A stretch of DNA of 57,482 bases. Origin: Sutterella sp. Its GTDB lineage: Bacteria > Pseudomonadota > Gammaproteobacteria > Burkholderiales > Burkholderiaceae_F. This document shows, in pieces, positions 35,226 to 44,772 of the stretch (its first letter is position 1; each line of letters begins with the position of its first letter). The notes below the pieces were generated by a model. The model made no database searches and had not been told where the DNA came from. It saw only the letters and a program-made list of their open reading frames with translations. Location of the stretch: positions 1-57,482 of the forward strand of contig NZ_JAUNSF010000008.1 of assembly GCF_030539355.1 (NCBI RefSeq). The letters run 5' to 3'. The position numbers were made by a program, and so were the translations under genes.

Positions 35226-36785
35226 ATGACTGATTTTTTCTCTCCGCGCCGCAAAACGATCGCCTGCGCCGTCTTCGCCGCCCTCACTCTCGCCGGCCAG
35301 GCCTGGGCGAGCGCCGAGCACATGATCGTCGCGATGCCGCAGCTGCCTCAGATCATTGAGCCGCAGGGCAAGAACCACAACCCGCTCGAGCGCGTCGCCT
35401 ACTCGATCTACGAGACGCTCATCCGCGCCGACCAGAAGACGGGCGAGCTCTATCCGGGGCTCGCGGAGAGCTGGACGCGCATCTCGCCCGAGACGGTGGA
35501 GTTCAAGCTCCGCCACGGCGTCAAGTTCCAGGACGGCACCGACTTCACGGCCGATGACGTCGTCTTCTCCTTCGGCCCGGAGCGCTTCCTCGCCGACGAT
35601 GCGCCGGGCCGCCCCGCAGCGCAGGAGTTCCTCGGCGGTCTCAAGGAAGTCACCAAGGTTGACGACTACACGGTCCGCGTCACGATGAAGGCGCCGGATC
35701 CGTTGATCGAGCGCCGCTTCGCCGCCCGCATGTCCGAGATCATCTCCGAGGACGGCTGGAAGGCCGCCGGCGGCTGGGACGAGTGGATCAAGAAGCCGAT
35801 CGGCACGGGTCCCTACAAGATTGTCTCCTTCAAGGTCGGCAACCGCCTCGAGCTCGAGCGCTTCGACGGCTACTGGGGCGACAAGGCCCCCGCCGCGAAG
35901 CTCACCTTCGTCGAGGTTCCGGAGCTCTCCTCGCGCGTCGCGGGTCTGCGCTCGGGTGAGTTCGACCTCATCACCGAGGTTCCGCCCGATCAGGTGAAGC
36001 CCCTCTCGCGCGACGGCAAGATCGACGTCGTCGGCGGCCCGATCGACAACATCTACTCGATGGTCTTCGACACGAAGTCCTCGAAGCTCATGGCGAACAA
36101 GCAGCTCCGCCAGGCCATCCTCCACGCGATCAACCGCGACCTCCTCGCCGACTCGCTCTTCGGCGGCAAGACCAAGGCCGCCAACAGCGTGCAGTCGCCG
36201 ACCTTCGGCGAGCTCTTCATCAAGGAGCTCGACCAGAAGCTCTACGACCCGAAGAAGGCCCGCGAGCTCGTGAAGGCCTCGGGCTACAAGGGCGAGCCGC
36301 TCGTCTGGCGCATCCAGGCTGGCTACTACACCCAGGAGCTCACGGTCACGCAGGCTATCGCCGCCATGCTGAAGGCCGTCGGCATCAACACGAAGATCGA
36401 GGTGAAGGAGAACTGGTCGCAGATCGAGGCCGCCGGCCCCGAGCGCATGATCAACAACGCGTCGCTCTCGGCCTACTTCCCCGACCCCGCCTCCCAGCTC
36501 TGGCGCCGCATGAAGCCCAACGCCTTCTGGGACAAGAACGGCTACTTCGAGCACACGCCTGAGTACCAGAAGTTCGGCGAGCTCGGCGTGATCCTCGAGA
36601 CGACGATCGACCCCGCGAAGCGCAAGGAAGCCTGGAAGGGCATGCTCGAGGTCTTCGCGCAGGACCCGCTCGCCTGCCCGATCTACTCGCTCCCGATGAT
36701 CTACGCCAAGCAGAAGAACGTGATCTGGGAACCGGGCACGCAGGGCCTGCTTGATCTCTCGGCCCGCAACCTGAAGTTCAAGTAA
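35226..36785 (+). CDS. Family 5 periplasmic binding protein of a peptide/opine-type ABC importer
   Basis: A 519-residue SBP_bac_5 protein. The signal peptide is RRKTIACAVFAALTLAGQAWA with cleavage near residue 29. The pattern YSIYETLIRADQKTGELYPGLAESW, the FKLRHGVKFQDGTDFTADDVVFSF motif and the C-terminal FDRD-like region identify DppA/OppA relatives. First gene of an operon with a double ATPase and two permeases; a hairpin after it may keep its transcript more abundant. Start is either this ATG or a GTG 15 bases upstream. Ligand could be peptide, opine or a phosphodiester compound; unknown. Confidence 0.9.
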   Translation: MTDFFSPRRKTIACAVFAALTLAGQAWASAEHMIVAMPQLPQIIEPQGKNHNPLERVAYSIYETLIRADQKTGELYPGLAESWTRISPETVEFKLRHGVKFQDGTDFTADDVVFSFGPERFLADDAPGRPAAQEFLGGLKEVTKVDDYTVRVTMKAPDPLIERRFAARMSEIISEDGWKAAGGWDEWIKKPIGTGPYKIVSFKVGNRLELERFDGYWGDKAPAAKLTFVEVPELSSRVAGLRSGEFDLITEVPPDQVKPLSRDGKIDVVGGPIDNIYSMVFDTKSSKLMANKQLRQAILHAINRDLLADSLFGGKTKAANSVQSPTFGELFIKELDQKLYDPKKARELVKASGYKGEPLVWRIQAGYYTQELTVTQAIAAMLKAVGINTKIEVKENWSQIEAAGPERMINNASLSAYFPDPASQLWRRMKPNAFWDKNGYFEHTPEYQKFGELGVILETTIDPAKRKEAWKGMLEVFAQDPLACPIYSLPMIYAKQKNVIWEPGTQGLLDLSARNLKFK

Positions 36786-36840
36786 TCTCCCCTGACGCTC
36801 CCCGCCCGAGGGCTTCCAGAAGCCCGCGGGGAGACAATCC

Positions 36841-36866
36841 CAAGGGGCGGCGCAAGCCGCCCCTTG
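36841..36866 (+). terminator. Intercistronic stem-loop after the binding-protein gene
   Basis: CAAGGGGCGGC pairs with GCCGCCCCTTG around a GCAA tetraloop, with no T-tract. Such hairpins often protect the binding-protein message and lower expression of downstream transporter genes. Confidence 0.6.
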
Positions 36867-36907
36867 AGCCGTATCTAGAGAAACCTCAGAAAAGAACAAG
36901 ATTTCGC

Positions 36908-39070
36908 ATGCCGGACAGCCGCCAGACCCCGCAGCGCCCCCACGAGCCCCCGGCGGGCCCGCGGGAGCCGCTCCTCTCCATCCGTGACCTCCGCGTCGCC
37001 TTCGGCGGCCTCGAGGTGCTCCACGGCGTCGACCTCGAGCTCGCCCGCGGCGAGACGCTTGCCCTGATCGGCGAGTCCGGCTCAGGCAAGTCCGTCCTCG
37101 CCCGTTCGATCCTCGGTCTCGCGGGTCACCGCTCGGAGACCTCCGGCAGCATCCGCTTTGAAGGCCGCGAACTCGTGGGCGCCCCCGAGAAGACGCTCGC
37201 CGCGATCCGCGGCGCCGACATCAGCATGATCGTGCAGGACGCGATGGCCGCCTTGAACCCCATGCGCTCGATCGGCGAGCAGCTGATGGAGACCATCGTC
37301 TGGCGCCATCCCGACTACCGGGACCACGCGAGCGAGGCGGTCCTCGTCTCCAAGCGCGCTGAGCTCATGGAGCTCGCGATCTCGTTCCTGCGCCAGGTCG
37401 GCATCACCGCCCCCGAGAAGCGCGTCAGCTCCTATCCGCACCAGCTCTCGGGCGGCATGCGCCAGCGCATCCTCATCGCGCTCGCGCTCGTGGGGTCGCC
37501 GAAGCTCCTTCTCGCCGACGAACCCACCACGGCGCTCGACGTCGTCGTGCAGCGCGAGATCCTCTCCGAGCTCCGTGACCTCGTGCGCGCCCGCGGCATG
37601 TCGATGCTCCTCGTGACGCACGACCTGCACCTCGCGCGCGACGTCGCCGACCGCGTCTCCGTGATGTACGCGGGGTCGCTGATGGAGGACGGCCCCACCG
37701 AGAAGGTGATCCCCAACCCGGCGCATCCCTACACCGAGGGGTTGCTCAACGCCATGCCCGACATGGAGAGCCCCCGCGGCTCCTTGAAGCCCATCGAGGG
37801 CGAGGTGCCGGCGCCTGGCAACCTCGGCGCCGGCTGCCCCTTCGCGAGCCGCTGCGTGCTCGCGGAGGACCGCTGCCGCTCCGCGATGCCCCCGATGACG
37901 CCGATTGCCGAGGGCTGGAGCACGCGCTGCGAGCTCGCCCACACGCGCGGCGCAGATCTGGAAAAACTTGAGGAGCTCGCCGCCGCCGCGCCCGAGGGGA
38001 ACGGCTCCGCGCCAGCCGAGGCCGAGATCGAGCGCCGCGGCTTCGGCGAGGCTCAGACCGGAGATTTCCCGGTCCTCGTCGACGCCCGCATCAAGAAGCA
38101 CTGCTACTACGCCCGCCGCGGCTTCTTCGGCCGCCGCACGCCGTGGAACGTGCTCGAGGACATTGACCTGCGCATCGAGCGCGGCGAGGTGCTCGGGCTC
38201 GTGGGCGAATCGGGCTGCGGCAAGTCGACGCTCGCCCGTCTGATGCTCGGTCTGATGCGTCCGACCGAAGGGTCCGTGCGCCTGCGTGAGGAGGAGTACC
38301 CCGAGCCCCGCACCGCGCCCTGGCGCGCCCAGCGCGCGAGCGTGCAGATGATCTACCAGGATCCGTTCAGCTGCTTTGACGAGCGCATGAGCGTGATCAA
38401 CCAGGTGGCCGAGCCCCTCGAGGTTCATCTGGGCTTGAGTCACGAGGCCGCGAAGAAGAAGGCCCTCGAGGTGCTCACGGCTGTGGGACTGCCCGCGCAC
38501 CACGCGGGGAAGCTCCCCGGCGTGATGTCGGGCGGGCAGCTGCAGCGCGCGGCCATCGCCCGCGCGGTGGCGCTTAAACCCGCGCTCCTCGTCTGTGACG
38601 AGCCCGTGGCGTCGCTCGACGTCTCGATCCAGGCGCAGGTGCTCGCGCTACTCAATCGCCTCAAGGCGGCGACGCACATGTCGATGCTCTTCGTCTCGCA
38701 TAATCTCAACGTCGTGCGGTACCTCTGCGACCGCGCCGCGGTGATGTACCTCGGGCGCATCGTCGAGACGGGCCCCGTCGAGGAGGTCTTCCACAGGCCG
38801 CTCCATCCGTACACGAGGCTGCTGCTCGCCAGCACCCCGGGCGCCAAGGACACCGTGATCCGCTTCTACCCGAAGGGCGTGATGCCGAGCCCGATGGACC
38901 GCCCCGAGGGCTGCGTCTTCGCCAACCGCTGCCCCGTCGCCACTGACCGGTGCACGAAGGACGTGCCCGTGCTCGAGGACCGCGGCGGCGACCACGCCTG
39001 CGCGTGCTTCGTGAAGCACTCGTTCCTCACCGACAGCGCCGCGCCGCTCCCGCAGGAAGAGGAGGCCTGA
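36908..39070 (+). CDS. Fused double ATPase of a dipeptide/oligopeptide-type ABC importer (DppD-DppF)
   Basis: A 720-residue fusion of two nucleotide-binding domains. Domain 1 (about 20-320) has GESGSGKS, LSGGMRQR and LLLADEPTT, then an OppD-like C-terminal piece with CPFASRCVLAEDRC. Domain 2 (about 385-715) has GESGCGKS, MSGGQLQRAAIARA and LLVCDEPVAS, and its own C-terminal piece CVFANRCPVATDRC, whose cysteines recall the Fe-S cluster known in DppD relatives. The fusion replaces separate D and F genes. It precedes the permeases by 5 bases. Confidence 0.93.
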   Translation: MPDSRQTPQRPHEPPAGPREPLLSIRDLRVAFGGLEVLHGVDLELARGETLALIGESGSGKSVLARSILGLAGHRSETSGSIRFEGRELVGAPEKTLAAIRGADISMIVQDAMAALNPMRSIGEQLMETIVWRHPDYRDHASEAVLVSKRAELMELAISFLRQVGITAPEKRVSSYPHQLSGGMRQRILIALALVGSPKLLLADEPTTALDVVVQREILSELRDLVRARGMSMLLVTHDLHLARDVADRVSVMYAGSLMEDGPTEKVIPNPAHPYTEGLLNAMPDMESPRGSLKPIEGEVPAPGNLGAGCPFASRCVLAEDRCRSAMPPMTPIAEGWSTRCELAHTRGADLEKLEELAAAAPEGNGSAPAEAEIERRGFGEAQTGDFPVLVDARIKKHCYYARRGFFGRRTPWNVLEDIDLRIERGEVLGLVGESGCGKSTLARLMLGLMRPTEGSVRLREEEYPEPRTAPWRAQRASVQMIYQDPFSCFDERMSVINQVAEPLEVHLGLSHEAAKKKALEVLTAVGLPAHHAGKLPGVMSGGQLQRAAIARAVALKPALLVCDEPVASLDVSIQAQVLALLNRLKAATHMSMLFVSHNLNVVRYLCDRAAVMYLGRIVETGPVEEVFHRPLHPYTRLLLASTPGAKDTVIRFYPKGVMPSPMDRPEGCVFANRCPVATDRCTKDVPVLEDRGGDHACACFVKHSFLTDSAAPLPQEEEA

Positions 39071-39075
39071 GACAA

Positions 39076-39996
39076 ATGTTCGCACTGATTTCCCGCATCG
39101 TCTTCCGCTCGGCCCTGACGCTGCTGCTCCTCGCGGCCTGTGTCTTCTTCGGCCTCCACCTCACCGGTGACCCGGCCCGCATCATGTTGGGCGACGGCGC
39201 CGACGAGATCGCGCTCGCGAGCTTCCGCATGCAGTGGGGCCTCGACCGTCCGCTCTGGGAGCAGTTCATCATCTACGTCGGCAAGGCGCTCACGCTCGAC
39301 ATGGGCACGAGCTACCAGTCGAGCCTCCCCGTGAAGGAGGTGTTCCTGCAGGCGCTCGGTCCCACGATGGACCTGATGATCCCGACGGCGATCGTCACGC
39401 TCCTGATCGGCATCCCGACGGGCGTCATCGCCGCGCTCCACCGCGACCGGCCGCTCGACCGCGGCATCATGGTGCTCTCGGTCTTCAGCTACTCGGTGCC
39501 GAACTTCTTCATGGGCGTGCTGCTGCTCCTCGTCTTCTCGATCTGGCTCGGGTGGCTGCCGTCCTACGGCAACACGTCGCTCCTCAACTACATCATGCCG
39601 GTGATCACCATGGCGACCTCCGAGGCGGCGATCTTCTCGCGCTACGCGCGAAGCGCCATGATCGAGTCGATGCGGCTTCCCTGCGTGCGCGCCGCGCGCA
39701 TGAGGGGCCTGCCGCGCCAGCGCGTCATCTGGCTCCATGCGCTCCCCAACGCCATGCTCTCGATCCTCACGATCCTCGGCTTCTTCCTCGGCACCCTCGT
39801 CGCGGGCGCCGTCATCACGGAGAACGTCTTCTCGTGGCCAGGCGTCGGCAAGCTCCTCGTGCAGTCGGTCGCGGCGCGCGACATCCCCGTCGTGCAGATG
39901 ATCGTGCTCGCCACGGGCGCCTCGCTCATCTTCGCCAACCTCCTGATGGACATCCTCGCCCTCGTCGTGAACCCGCGTCTGAGGAAGGAGAACTGA
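39076..39996 (+). CDS. DppB-type ABC transporter permease
   Basis: A 306-residue inner-membrane permease with six predicted helices. LTGDPARIMLGDGADEIALA and LRMQWGLDRP-like FRMQWGLDRPLWEQFIIY are the typical N-terminal region, GTSYQSSLPVKEVF follows, and the EAA loop is in RAARMRGLPRQRVIWLHALPNAM. The ATG at 39076 lies 5 bases after the ATPase stop. Pairs with the next permease. Confidence 0.92.
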   Translation: MFALISRIVFRSALTLLLLAACVFFGLHLTGDPARIMLGDGADEIALASFRMQWGLDRPLWEQFIIYVGKALTLDMGTSYQSSLPVKEVFLQALGPTMDLMIPTAIVTLLIGIPTGVIAALHRDRPLDRGIMVLSVFSYSVPNFFMGVLLLLVFSIWLGWLPSYGNTSLLNYIMPVITMATSEAAIFSRYARSAMIESMRLPCVRAARMRGLPRQRVIWLHALPNAMLSILTILGFFLGTLVAGAVITENVFSWPGVGKLLVQSVAARDIPVVQMIVLATGASLIFANLLMDILALVVNPRLRKEN

Positions 39997-40009
39997 GGAA
40001 CACCCCGCC

Positions 40010-40885
40010 ATGACTGACATTGCTGCAACCAACAACACTCGGAAGCCGGGGCTCCTCGCGCGCATCGTCGCCGGCCGCCCCCGCGGCATCGCCGGCCTCG
40101 CCGCGCTGATTCTCGTGGTCTTCTTCACCGCGGGCCTCCTCGCCCCCGTGCTCGCCCCCTACGAGCTCGAGGACATGGACCTGATGGAGCGCCTCGTCGC
40201 CCCCTTCACGTCGCTCACGCACCCGCTCGGCACCGATGAGCTCGGACGAGATGTCTACTCGCGCCTTCTCTATTCGCTGCGCCTCTCCTTCGTGCTCGCC
40301 GTCACGGGCACCGTGCTCGGCGCCGTCGTGGGCACCGCTCTGGGTTTCCTCGCCGCGCGCTTCGGCGGCTTCATCGACGACCTCGTCAACGTCGGCATCG
40401 ACTTCACTGCGTCGCTTCCCTTCATCGTGCTCGCCCTCACGATCCTCGCCTTCCTCGGCACGGACGTGACGGTGATCATCGTGATCATGGCCGTCTACGG
40501 CTGGGACCGCTACGCTCGACTCACCCGCAACCTCGCGCGCTCGGCCTACACCGAGGGCTACGCGGGCGCCTTGGAGGGCCTCGGCATCCCGACGCGGAGG
40601 ATTCTGCTGAGGCACATCCTGCCCAACATCGCGAGCGCGCTCGTCGTCAACATGACGCTCAACTTCCCCGGCATGATCCTGCTTGAGACCTCGCTCTCCT
40701 TCCTCGGCGTCGGCGTGCAGCCCCCGATGAGCTCGCTCGGCACCATGCTCGGCTTCGGCCGCGACTACCTCACCACCGCCTGGTGGATCGCCATCATCCC
40801 CGGCGTCGTGATCGTGATCTCCACGCTCTCGATGTCGCTCCTCGGCGACTGGGTGCAGCAGAAGCTCGACCCGCAGAACCGCTGA
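40010..40885 (+). CDS. DppC-type ABC transporter permease
   Basis: A 291-residue permease. HPLGTDELGRDVYSRLLYSLR is the signature region of DppC/OppC proteins and the EAA loop is EGYAGALEGLGIPTRRILLRHILPNI. Starts 13 bases after the DppB-type gene. A GC hairpin follows, so it is probably the last gene of the transporter message, although the phosphodiesterase gene comes next on the same strand. Confidence 0.92.
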   Translation: MTDIAATNNTRKPGLLARIVAGRPRGIAGLAALILVVFFTAGLLAPVLAPYELEDMDLMERLVAPFTSLTHPLGTDELGRDVYSRLLYSLRLSFVLAVTGTVLGAVVGTALGFLAARFGGFIDDLVNVGIDFTASLPFIVLALTILAFLGTDVTVIIVIMAVYGWDRYARLTRNLARSAYTEGYAGALEGLGIPTRRILLRHILPNIASALVVNMTLNFPGMILLETSLSFLGVGVQPPMSSLGTMLGFGRDYLTTAWWIAIIPGVVIVISTLSMSLLGDWVQQKLDPQNR

Positions 40886-40924
40886 TCCCGCTTGGGGGCT
40901 CACTTTCCTCATCATCATCACCCG

Positions 40925-40954
40925 CGCCGCCGGCTTCCCCCGGGAACCGGCGGC
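40925..40954 (+). terminator. GC-rich hairpin after the ABC importer
   Basis: CGCCGCCGG pairs with CCGGCGGCG, extended by TTCCC/GGGAA. There is no strong T-tract, so termination may be partial. Confidence 0.5.
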
Positions 40955-41164
40955 GTCACAGCTGCAGTACCAAATGCAACACAGCGGTCACCCCGCTGTC
41001 ATTTTTCGCTGATACATTTCCGGGTCACTGTCCAGAAATTTACCCTTCCTCTGCAACCCATTGATTTATATGTACATGTCAGACAGGTTACAGATTTGTG
41101 ACGCCATATATGACGTCCTCCGGAACAATTGCCGTGAATGACGCTGAAAAAGGAAAGAACTGAA

Positions 41165-42673
41165 ATGTCGCTCAAGTTTCTCATTGTGGGCTTCGACGGC
41201 CTGCGCCCCTCCGACGTGACCCCGGAGACCATGCCCGCGCTCTCGAGGTTCGTCGCCGAATCGCACTCCTGGAAAAACTATCTCGGGCAGTTCCCCACCG
41301 AGACCTACGTCAACCACCCGTCGATCTTCTCGGGCTTCCGCCCGGGGGACCACGGCATCATCGCCAACTCGTTCTTCAATGCCGCCCACGAGGGCGAGGC
41401 CCGGCTCTTCCAGGGCTGGAGCGTTGAGTCGGTGATGCGTCAGGACGCGCTCGAGCGCGGTCTCTACCGCGTCCCGGACCTCGGGGCCCGTCTCGCGCGC
41501 GAAGGCAAGACCCTGCGCATCTACTGCTCAAACTCCGCCGGGAGCACCCGGCTGCAGAACATCCACGCGAGCCAGTCGCCGGGGCACCTCAACTGCTGCG
41601 TGCACGCGATGTTGAAGACGCTCCCCCCGCGCGAGGCGCAGATGCTCGCCCGCGACCACGGCGACGGCGTGCCGCTGCAGTTCCCGGACAACCGCGGCAC
41701 GAAGATGATCGTCGACCTCTTCTTCGAGCGCGAGGTCCCCAACGGCCTCGGCGACGTGACCTTCCTCTGGATCGGCGAGCCCGACCACGCCGAGCATGCG
41801 TTCCCCCTCTCGGACCCGCGCGTCGCCGACTCGCGGCGCGTCGCGGACCGCGAGTTCGCGCGGGTGCTCGACTGGTGGGAGGCCGAGGGGCGCGCCGCCG
41901 GGGTGCAGCTCGTCACCATCTCCGACCACGGCATCGTCGAGGTGGCGCGCCACTTCGACGTCGCGCAGTACCTCGAGGACCAGGGGTTCTCGGTGATCAC
42001 GAGCCGCGAGATCATGCAGGGCGAAAAGATCTCCGAGGAGGACGTCGTTCTCGTCGGCTGCTACGCGGCGGGCCTGTGGCTCCCGCACCGGGCCCCGAAG
42101 CGCCTGCTCGAGCTCCGTGACGCGCTGATGGCGAGTCCCGACGTCGGTCTCATCTTCTCGCAGCCCGACGACCGCCGCCCGGTCTCGCTCGAGGGGCGCG
42201 TCCCCGGCACCTTCTCCGAGGCGCTCACGTCGTCGGCGCACCGCCGCGGTCCCGACCTGCGGTTCGTGACGCGCGGCGACCCGGAGACGGGCCGCATCGT
42301 GATGACGGACGACATTCCATTGGGCGCCGGCATGCACGGCGGCCTTCTGCCGCAGGAGACCCATGCGCTCCTCGCGGCCGCGGGCTCGCGCTTCCCCGGC
42401 GCCGGGGTGCACGAGGAGCCGGCGAGCCACGACGACTTCTCGACCACCCTCATGACGATGCTCTCGCTCCTCGACGACGACGCGCCGCTCCCGCTTCCCT
42501 CCGGGCGCATTCTCTCCGAGGCGATGGGGATCGGCGCCGCGTCGGAGCTCCCCACCTCGGAGACGCTCACGCTCTCCTGCGGCGGCTTCACGCAGACGCT
42601 CGAGCGCATGCTCTGCCGCGGTCACGCCTACATCACGCAGGGCTCCCGCAAGGCCGACGGCTGGATGCCGTAG
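41165..42673 (+). CDS. Alkaline-phosphatase-superfamily nucleotide pyrophosphatase/phosphodiesterase
   Basis: A 502-residue two-metal phosphodiesterase of the NPP type. FLIVGFDGLRPSDVTPETMPAL supplies Asp11; the nucleophile region FPTETYVNHPSIFSGFRPGDHGI puts Thr47 at the active site; GEPDHAEHAF and TISDHGI carry the second metal ligands, and GMHGGLLPQE the last histidine. No signal peptide is seen, so it acts in the cytoplasm. The ATG at 41165 follows AAGGAA. Next to an importer, it could hydrolyse an imported phosphodiester or phosphonate, which is inference. The terminator after it closes the block. Confidence 0.85.
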   Translation: MSLKFLIVGFDGLRPSDVTPETMPALSRFVAESHSWKNYLGQFPTETYVNHPSIFSGFRPGDHGIIANSFFNAAHEGEARLFQGWSVESVMRQDALERGLYRVPDLGARLAREGKTLRIYCSNSAGSTRLQNIHASQSPGHLNCCVHAMLKTLPPREAQMLARDHGDGVPLQFPDNRGTKMIVDLFFEREVPNGLGDVTFLWIGEPDHAEHAFPLSDPRVADSRRVADREFARVLDWWEAEGRAAGVQLVTISDHGIVEVARHFDVAQYLEDQGFSVITSREIMQGEKISEEDVVLVGCYAAGLWLPHRAPKRLLELRDALMASPDVGLIFSQPDDRRPVSLEGRVPGTFSEALTSSAHRRGPDLRFVTRGDPETGRIVMTDDIPLGAGMHGGLLPQETHALLAAAGSRFPGAGVHEEPASHDDFSTTLMTMLSLLDDDAPLPLPSGRILSEAMGIGAASELPTSETLTLSCGGFTQTLERMLCRGHAYITQGSRKADGWMP

Positions 42674-43036
42674 GAACGCTTTCCCTGCCGAGGGCGACCC
42701 CGCCCCCGGCAGAGCCGGTTTGAAAACCTCGGTCTCAGGGCCGCGGCGGCATTGACTGCTCCGCGGCCCTGTCGTTCATATAACCCGCGGCCGCAGATCC
42801 CGGGACGCGCGGGCGTACAGCAGCGGGGCGGCTGTATACACAGGGAAACGCGCCGGGCGTGCGGCGGGAAAATTTCCGCGGGAAAAATCTCAGGGAATTC
42901 AATTTGTCCGCGCGGAAATGGCATGAAATGAGTTGCGCTAGAATTCCGCGTCATATTTCAGACCTCCCGCCGGGGGAGACTCCGCCCGGGCCGGTCGCCG
43001 TCCAATACTCCGCGAGCGACATTTCCTGCGCCTCCC
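42674..43036. other. Gap with terminator and probable promoter of the polyene cluster
   Basis: No gene is supported. The first half holds the terminator of the phosphodiesterase gene; the second half is AT-rich around 42868-42950 (GGAAAATTTCCGCGGGAAAAAT includes a GGAAAATTTCC palindrome at 42867-42877) and should contain the promoter of the fatty acid cluster. Confidence 0.4.
42736..42771 (+). terminator. Terminator after the phosphodiesterase gene
   Basis: CAGGGCCGCGG (42736-42746) pairs perfectly with CCGCGGCCCTG (42761-42771), followed by TCGTTCAT. Confidence 0.7.
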
Positions 43037-44245
43037 ATGCCCTCCTCAGACTTTGAAGCCGTTTTCATCCCCGATGCCAGGCTCTCCTCGGCCGTCGGCT
43101 CGACCATGGACGAGGTGCTCGCGCGCCTCGCCGATCCCCGGCCCTTTGACGAGACGCCGGAGGGCCGCGTCGCCGAGGAGACGTTCGAGGCCGCCCGTGA
43201 GCGGGCCCTCGCGCTCGGGATCCCTGAGGGCGAGCTCACCCGCACGCTGCTCCTCGTGCTCGCCGGGGCCCTGCCGCTCCTCGAGAGCGCTTTGAGCCAC
43301 GGCTTCGCCGCGGACGAGATCGGCTTCATCGTGGGCGGCACCGCCGCCGGCACGCCCGAGGTGGTCGGGCGCCTGAGGAACCGCCCTGATGCGTGCGCTC
43401 AGGAAAAGTGGTCCTTGGTCGAGCTCAGCCGCTCCGCCCCGTGGGTCGCCCGCGCGGCGGGCATCGCGGGCCCGGTGATCACCGTTTCCACCGCCTGCAC
43501 GGCGGGTGCCAAGGCCATCGCCGAGGGCGCGCGCCTTATCGCCTGCGGCCGCGTGAAAGCGGTGGTCGCGGGCGGCGTCGACGTGCTCTCGCCCCTCACC
43601 GAAGGCGGCTTCTCGGCCCTCGGCGCGAGGAGCGCCGAGCGCGCGAAGCCCTTCCGCGCGGACCGCACCGGCCTGCACCTCGGCGAAGGCGGCGGCTTTC
43701 TGCTGATGACCGCGGACACGGACAAGTTCCCGGAGGTCGCCCCCGAGGACCGCATTTACCTCGCCGGGGCGGGCGAGACGAGCGACGCCCACCACATCTG
43801 CGCGCCCGAGCCCGAGGGCAGGGGCGCGGCGGCGGCGATCAAAGAGGCGCTTGGGGTCCGCAAGCCCGCCGACATCGGCTTTGCGCTCCTTCACGGCACC
43901 GCCACGGCCCAGAACGACGCCATGGAGGCCCGCGCGATGGCGACGGCGCTCCCCGGCGTCCGGGCGGCGTCGGTCAAGCGCGCCGTCGGTCACCAGCTCG
44001 CCGGCGCCGGGGCCTTCAACGCCGCGCTCGCCTGGGGACTTCTCACGCACCGCGCGGCGGCGCCCTTCTGCCTCTTCGAAGGCGAGTCGGACCGCCTGGA
44101 TCCGGATTTCCCCGAGGCCTTCCGCGGCGCGGTCTCGACCGTCGAAAACCGGGGCCCCGTGAGCCCCGGGCGCATCGTCGCCTCGGCCTTCGCCTTCGGC
44201 GGCAGCAACGCAGCGCTTCTGCTTGAGAGAGGGGAACATGCCTGA
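43037..44245 (+). CDS. Beta-ketoacyl-ACP synthase of an aryl-polyene-like cluster (ApeO-like)
   Basis: A 402-residue ketosynthase. The triad is complete: Cys154 in VSTACTAGA, His286 in LLHGTATAQND and His319 in KRAVGHQLAGAG, with GGSNA near the C-terminus. The N-terminus lacks the usual RRVVVTG start, as in ApeO/FabB-like members of polyene clusters. It begins a run KS-dehydratase-ketoreductase-KS, the order of apeO-P-Q-R in aryl polyene loci. The end overlaps the dehydratase gene by 8 bases. Confidence 0.85.
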   Translation: MPSSDFEAVFIPDARLSSAVGSTMDEVLARLADPRPFDETPEGRVAEETFEAARERALALGIPEGELTRTLLLVLAGALPLLESALSHGFAADEIGFIVGGTAAGTPEVVGRLRNRPDACAQEKWSLVELSRSAPWVARAAGIAGPVITVSTACTAGAKAIAEGARLIACGRVKAVVAGGVDVLSPLTEGGFSALGARSAERAKPFRADRTGLHLGEGGGFLLMTADTDKFPEVAPEDRIYLAGAGETSDAHHICAPEPEGRGAAAAIKEALGVRKPADIGFALLHGTATAQNDAMEARAMATALPGVRAASVKRAVGHQLAGAGAFNAALAWGLLTHRAAAPFCLFEGESDRLDPDFPEAFRGAVSTVENRGPVSPGRIVASAFAFGGSNAALLLERGEHA

Positions 44246-44720
44246 GATCACTTTTCCCGCGCCTGCGGAGGACTTCATTCCTCAGCGCCCGCCGATGCGC
44301 TTCGTTGACGAGGTGCTCTCGGCCGATGAAACCGGCGCCGTGACCCGCACGACCGTGCGCGCCGACTCGATCGCCGCCGACGCGGCGGGGCGCCTGCCGG
44401 CGATGGCATTGATCGAGGTGATGGCCCAGACGATCGGCGTCTTCGCCGGCCGCATCCACCGTCTCGCGGGCGAGGGACCCCGTCCGGGGCTCCTTCTCGG
44501 CACCCGCCGGATGAATCTTCCGGTGGACTCCTTCGCGCCGGGCGACGTGCTCCGCTGCACCGTCGAGAAGGCCTTCGAGAGCGACGAGGGTCTCTGGCAG
44601 TTCAAATGCGCGGTCGACCTCCTCCCTCAGGGCGACGAAAATGCCGCCCGTCCGGCGGGCGACGCCGTCCTCACCGTCTTCAATCCGCCCGACGGCTACT
44701 TCGAGAAGCTCGCCGCCTGA
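44238..44720 (+). CDS. 3-hydroxyacyl-ACP dehydratase, hot-dog fold (ApeP-like)
   Basis: A 160-residue dehydratase. FIPQRPPMRFVDEVLSAD holds the His-less substrate entry typical of ApeP/FabZ-like proteins, and LPAMALIEVMAQTIGVFAG is the conserved central helix with catalytic Glu. The ATG overlaps the ketosynthase end and is preceded by GAGAGGGG. It should form the conjugated double bonds together with the dehydratase domain fused to the ligase further on. Confidence 0.85.
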   Translation: MPEITFPAPAEDFIPQRPPMRFVDEVLSADETGAVTRTTVRADSIAADAAGRLPAMALIEVMAQTIGVFAGRIHRLAGEGPRPGLLLGTRRMNLPVDSFAPGDVLRCTVEKAFESDEGLWQFKCAVDLLPQGDENAARPAGDAVLTVFNPPDGYFEKLAA

Positions 44721-44772
44721 GGCCTCGACGCCCGGCAGACAGAATTTCCTACATTTTTGCGACTGACAACGA

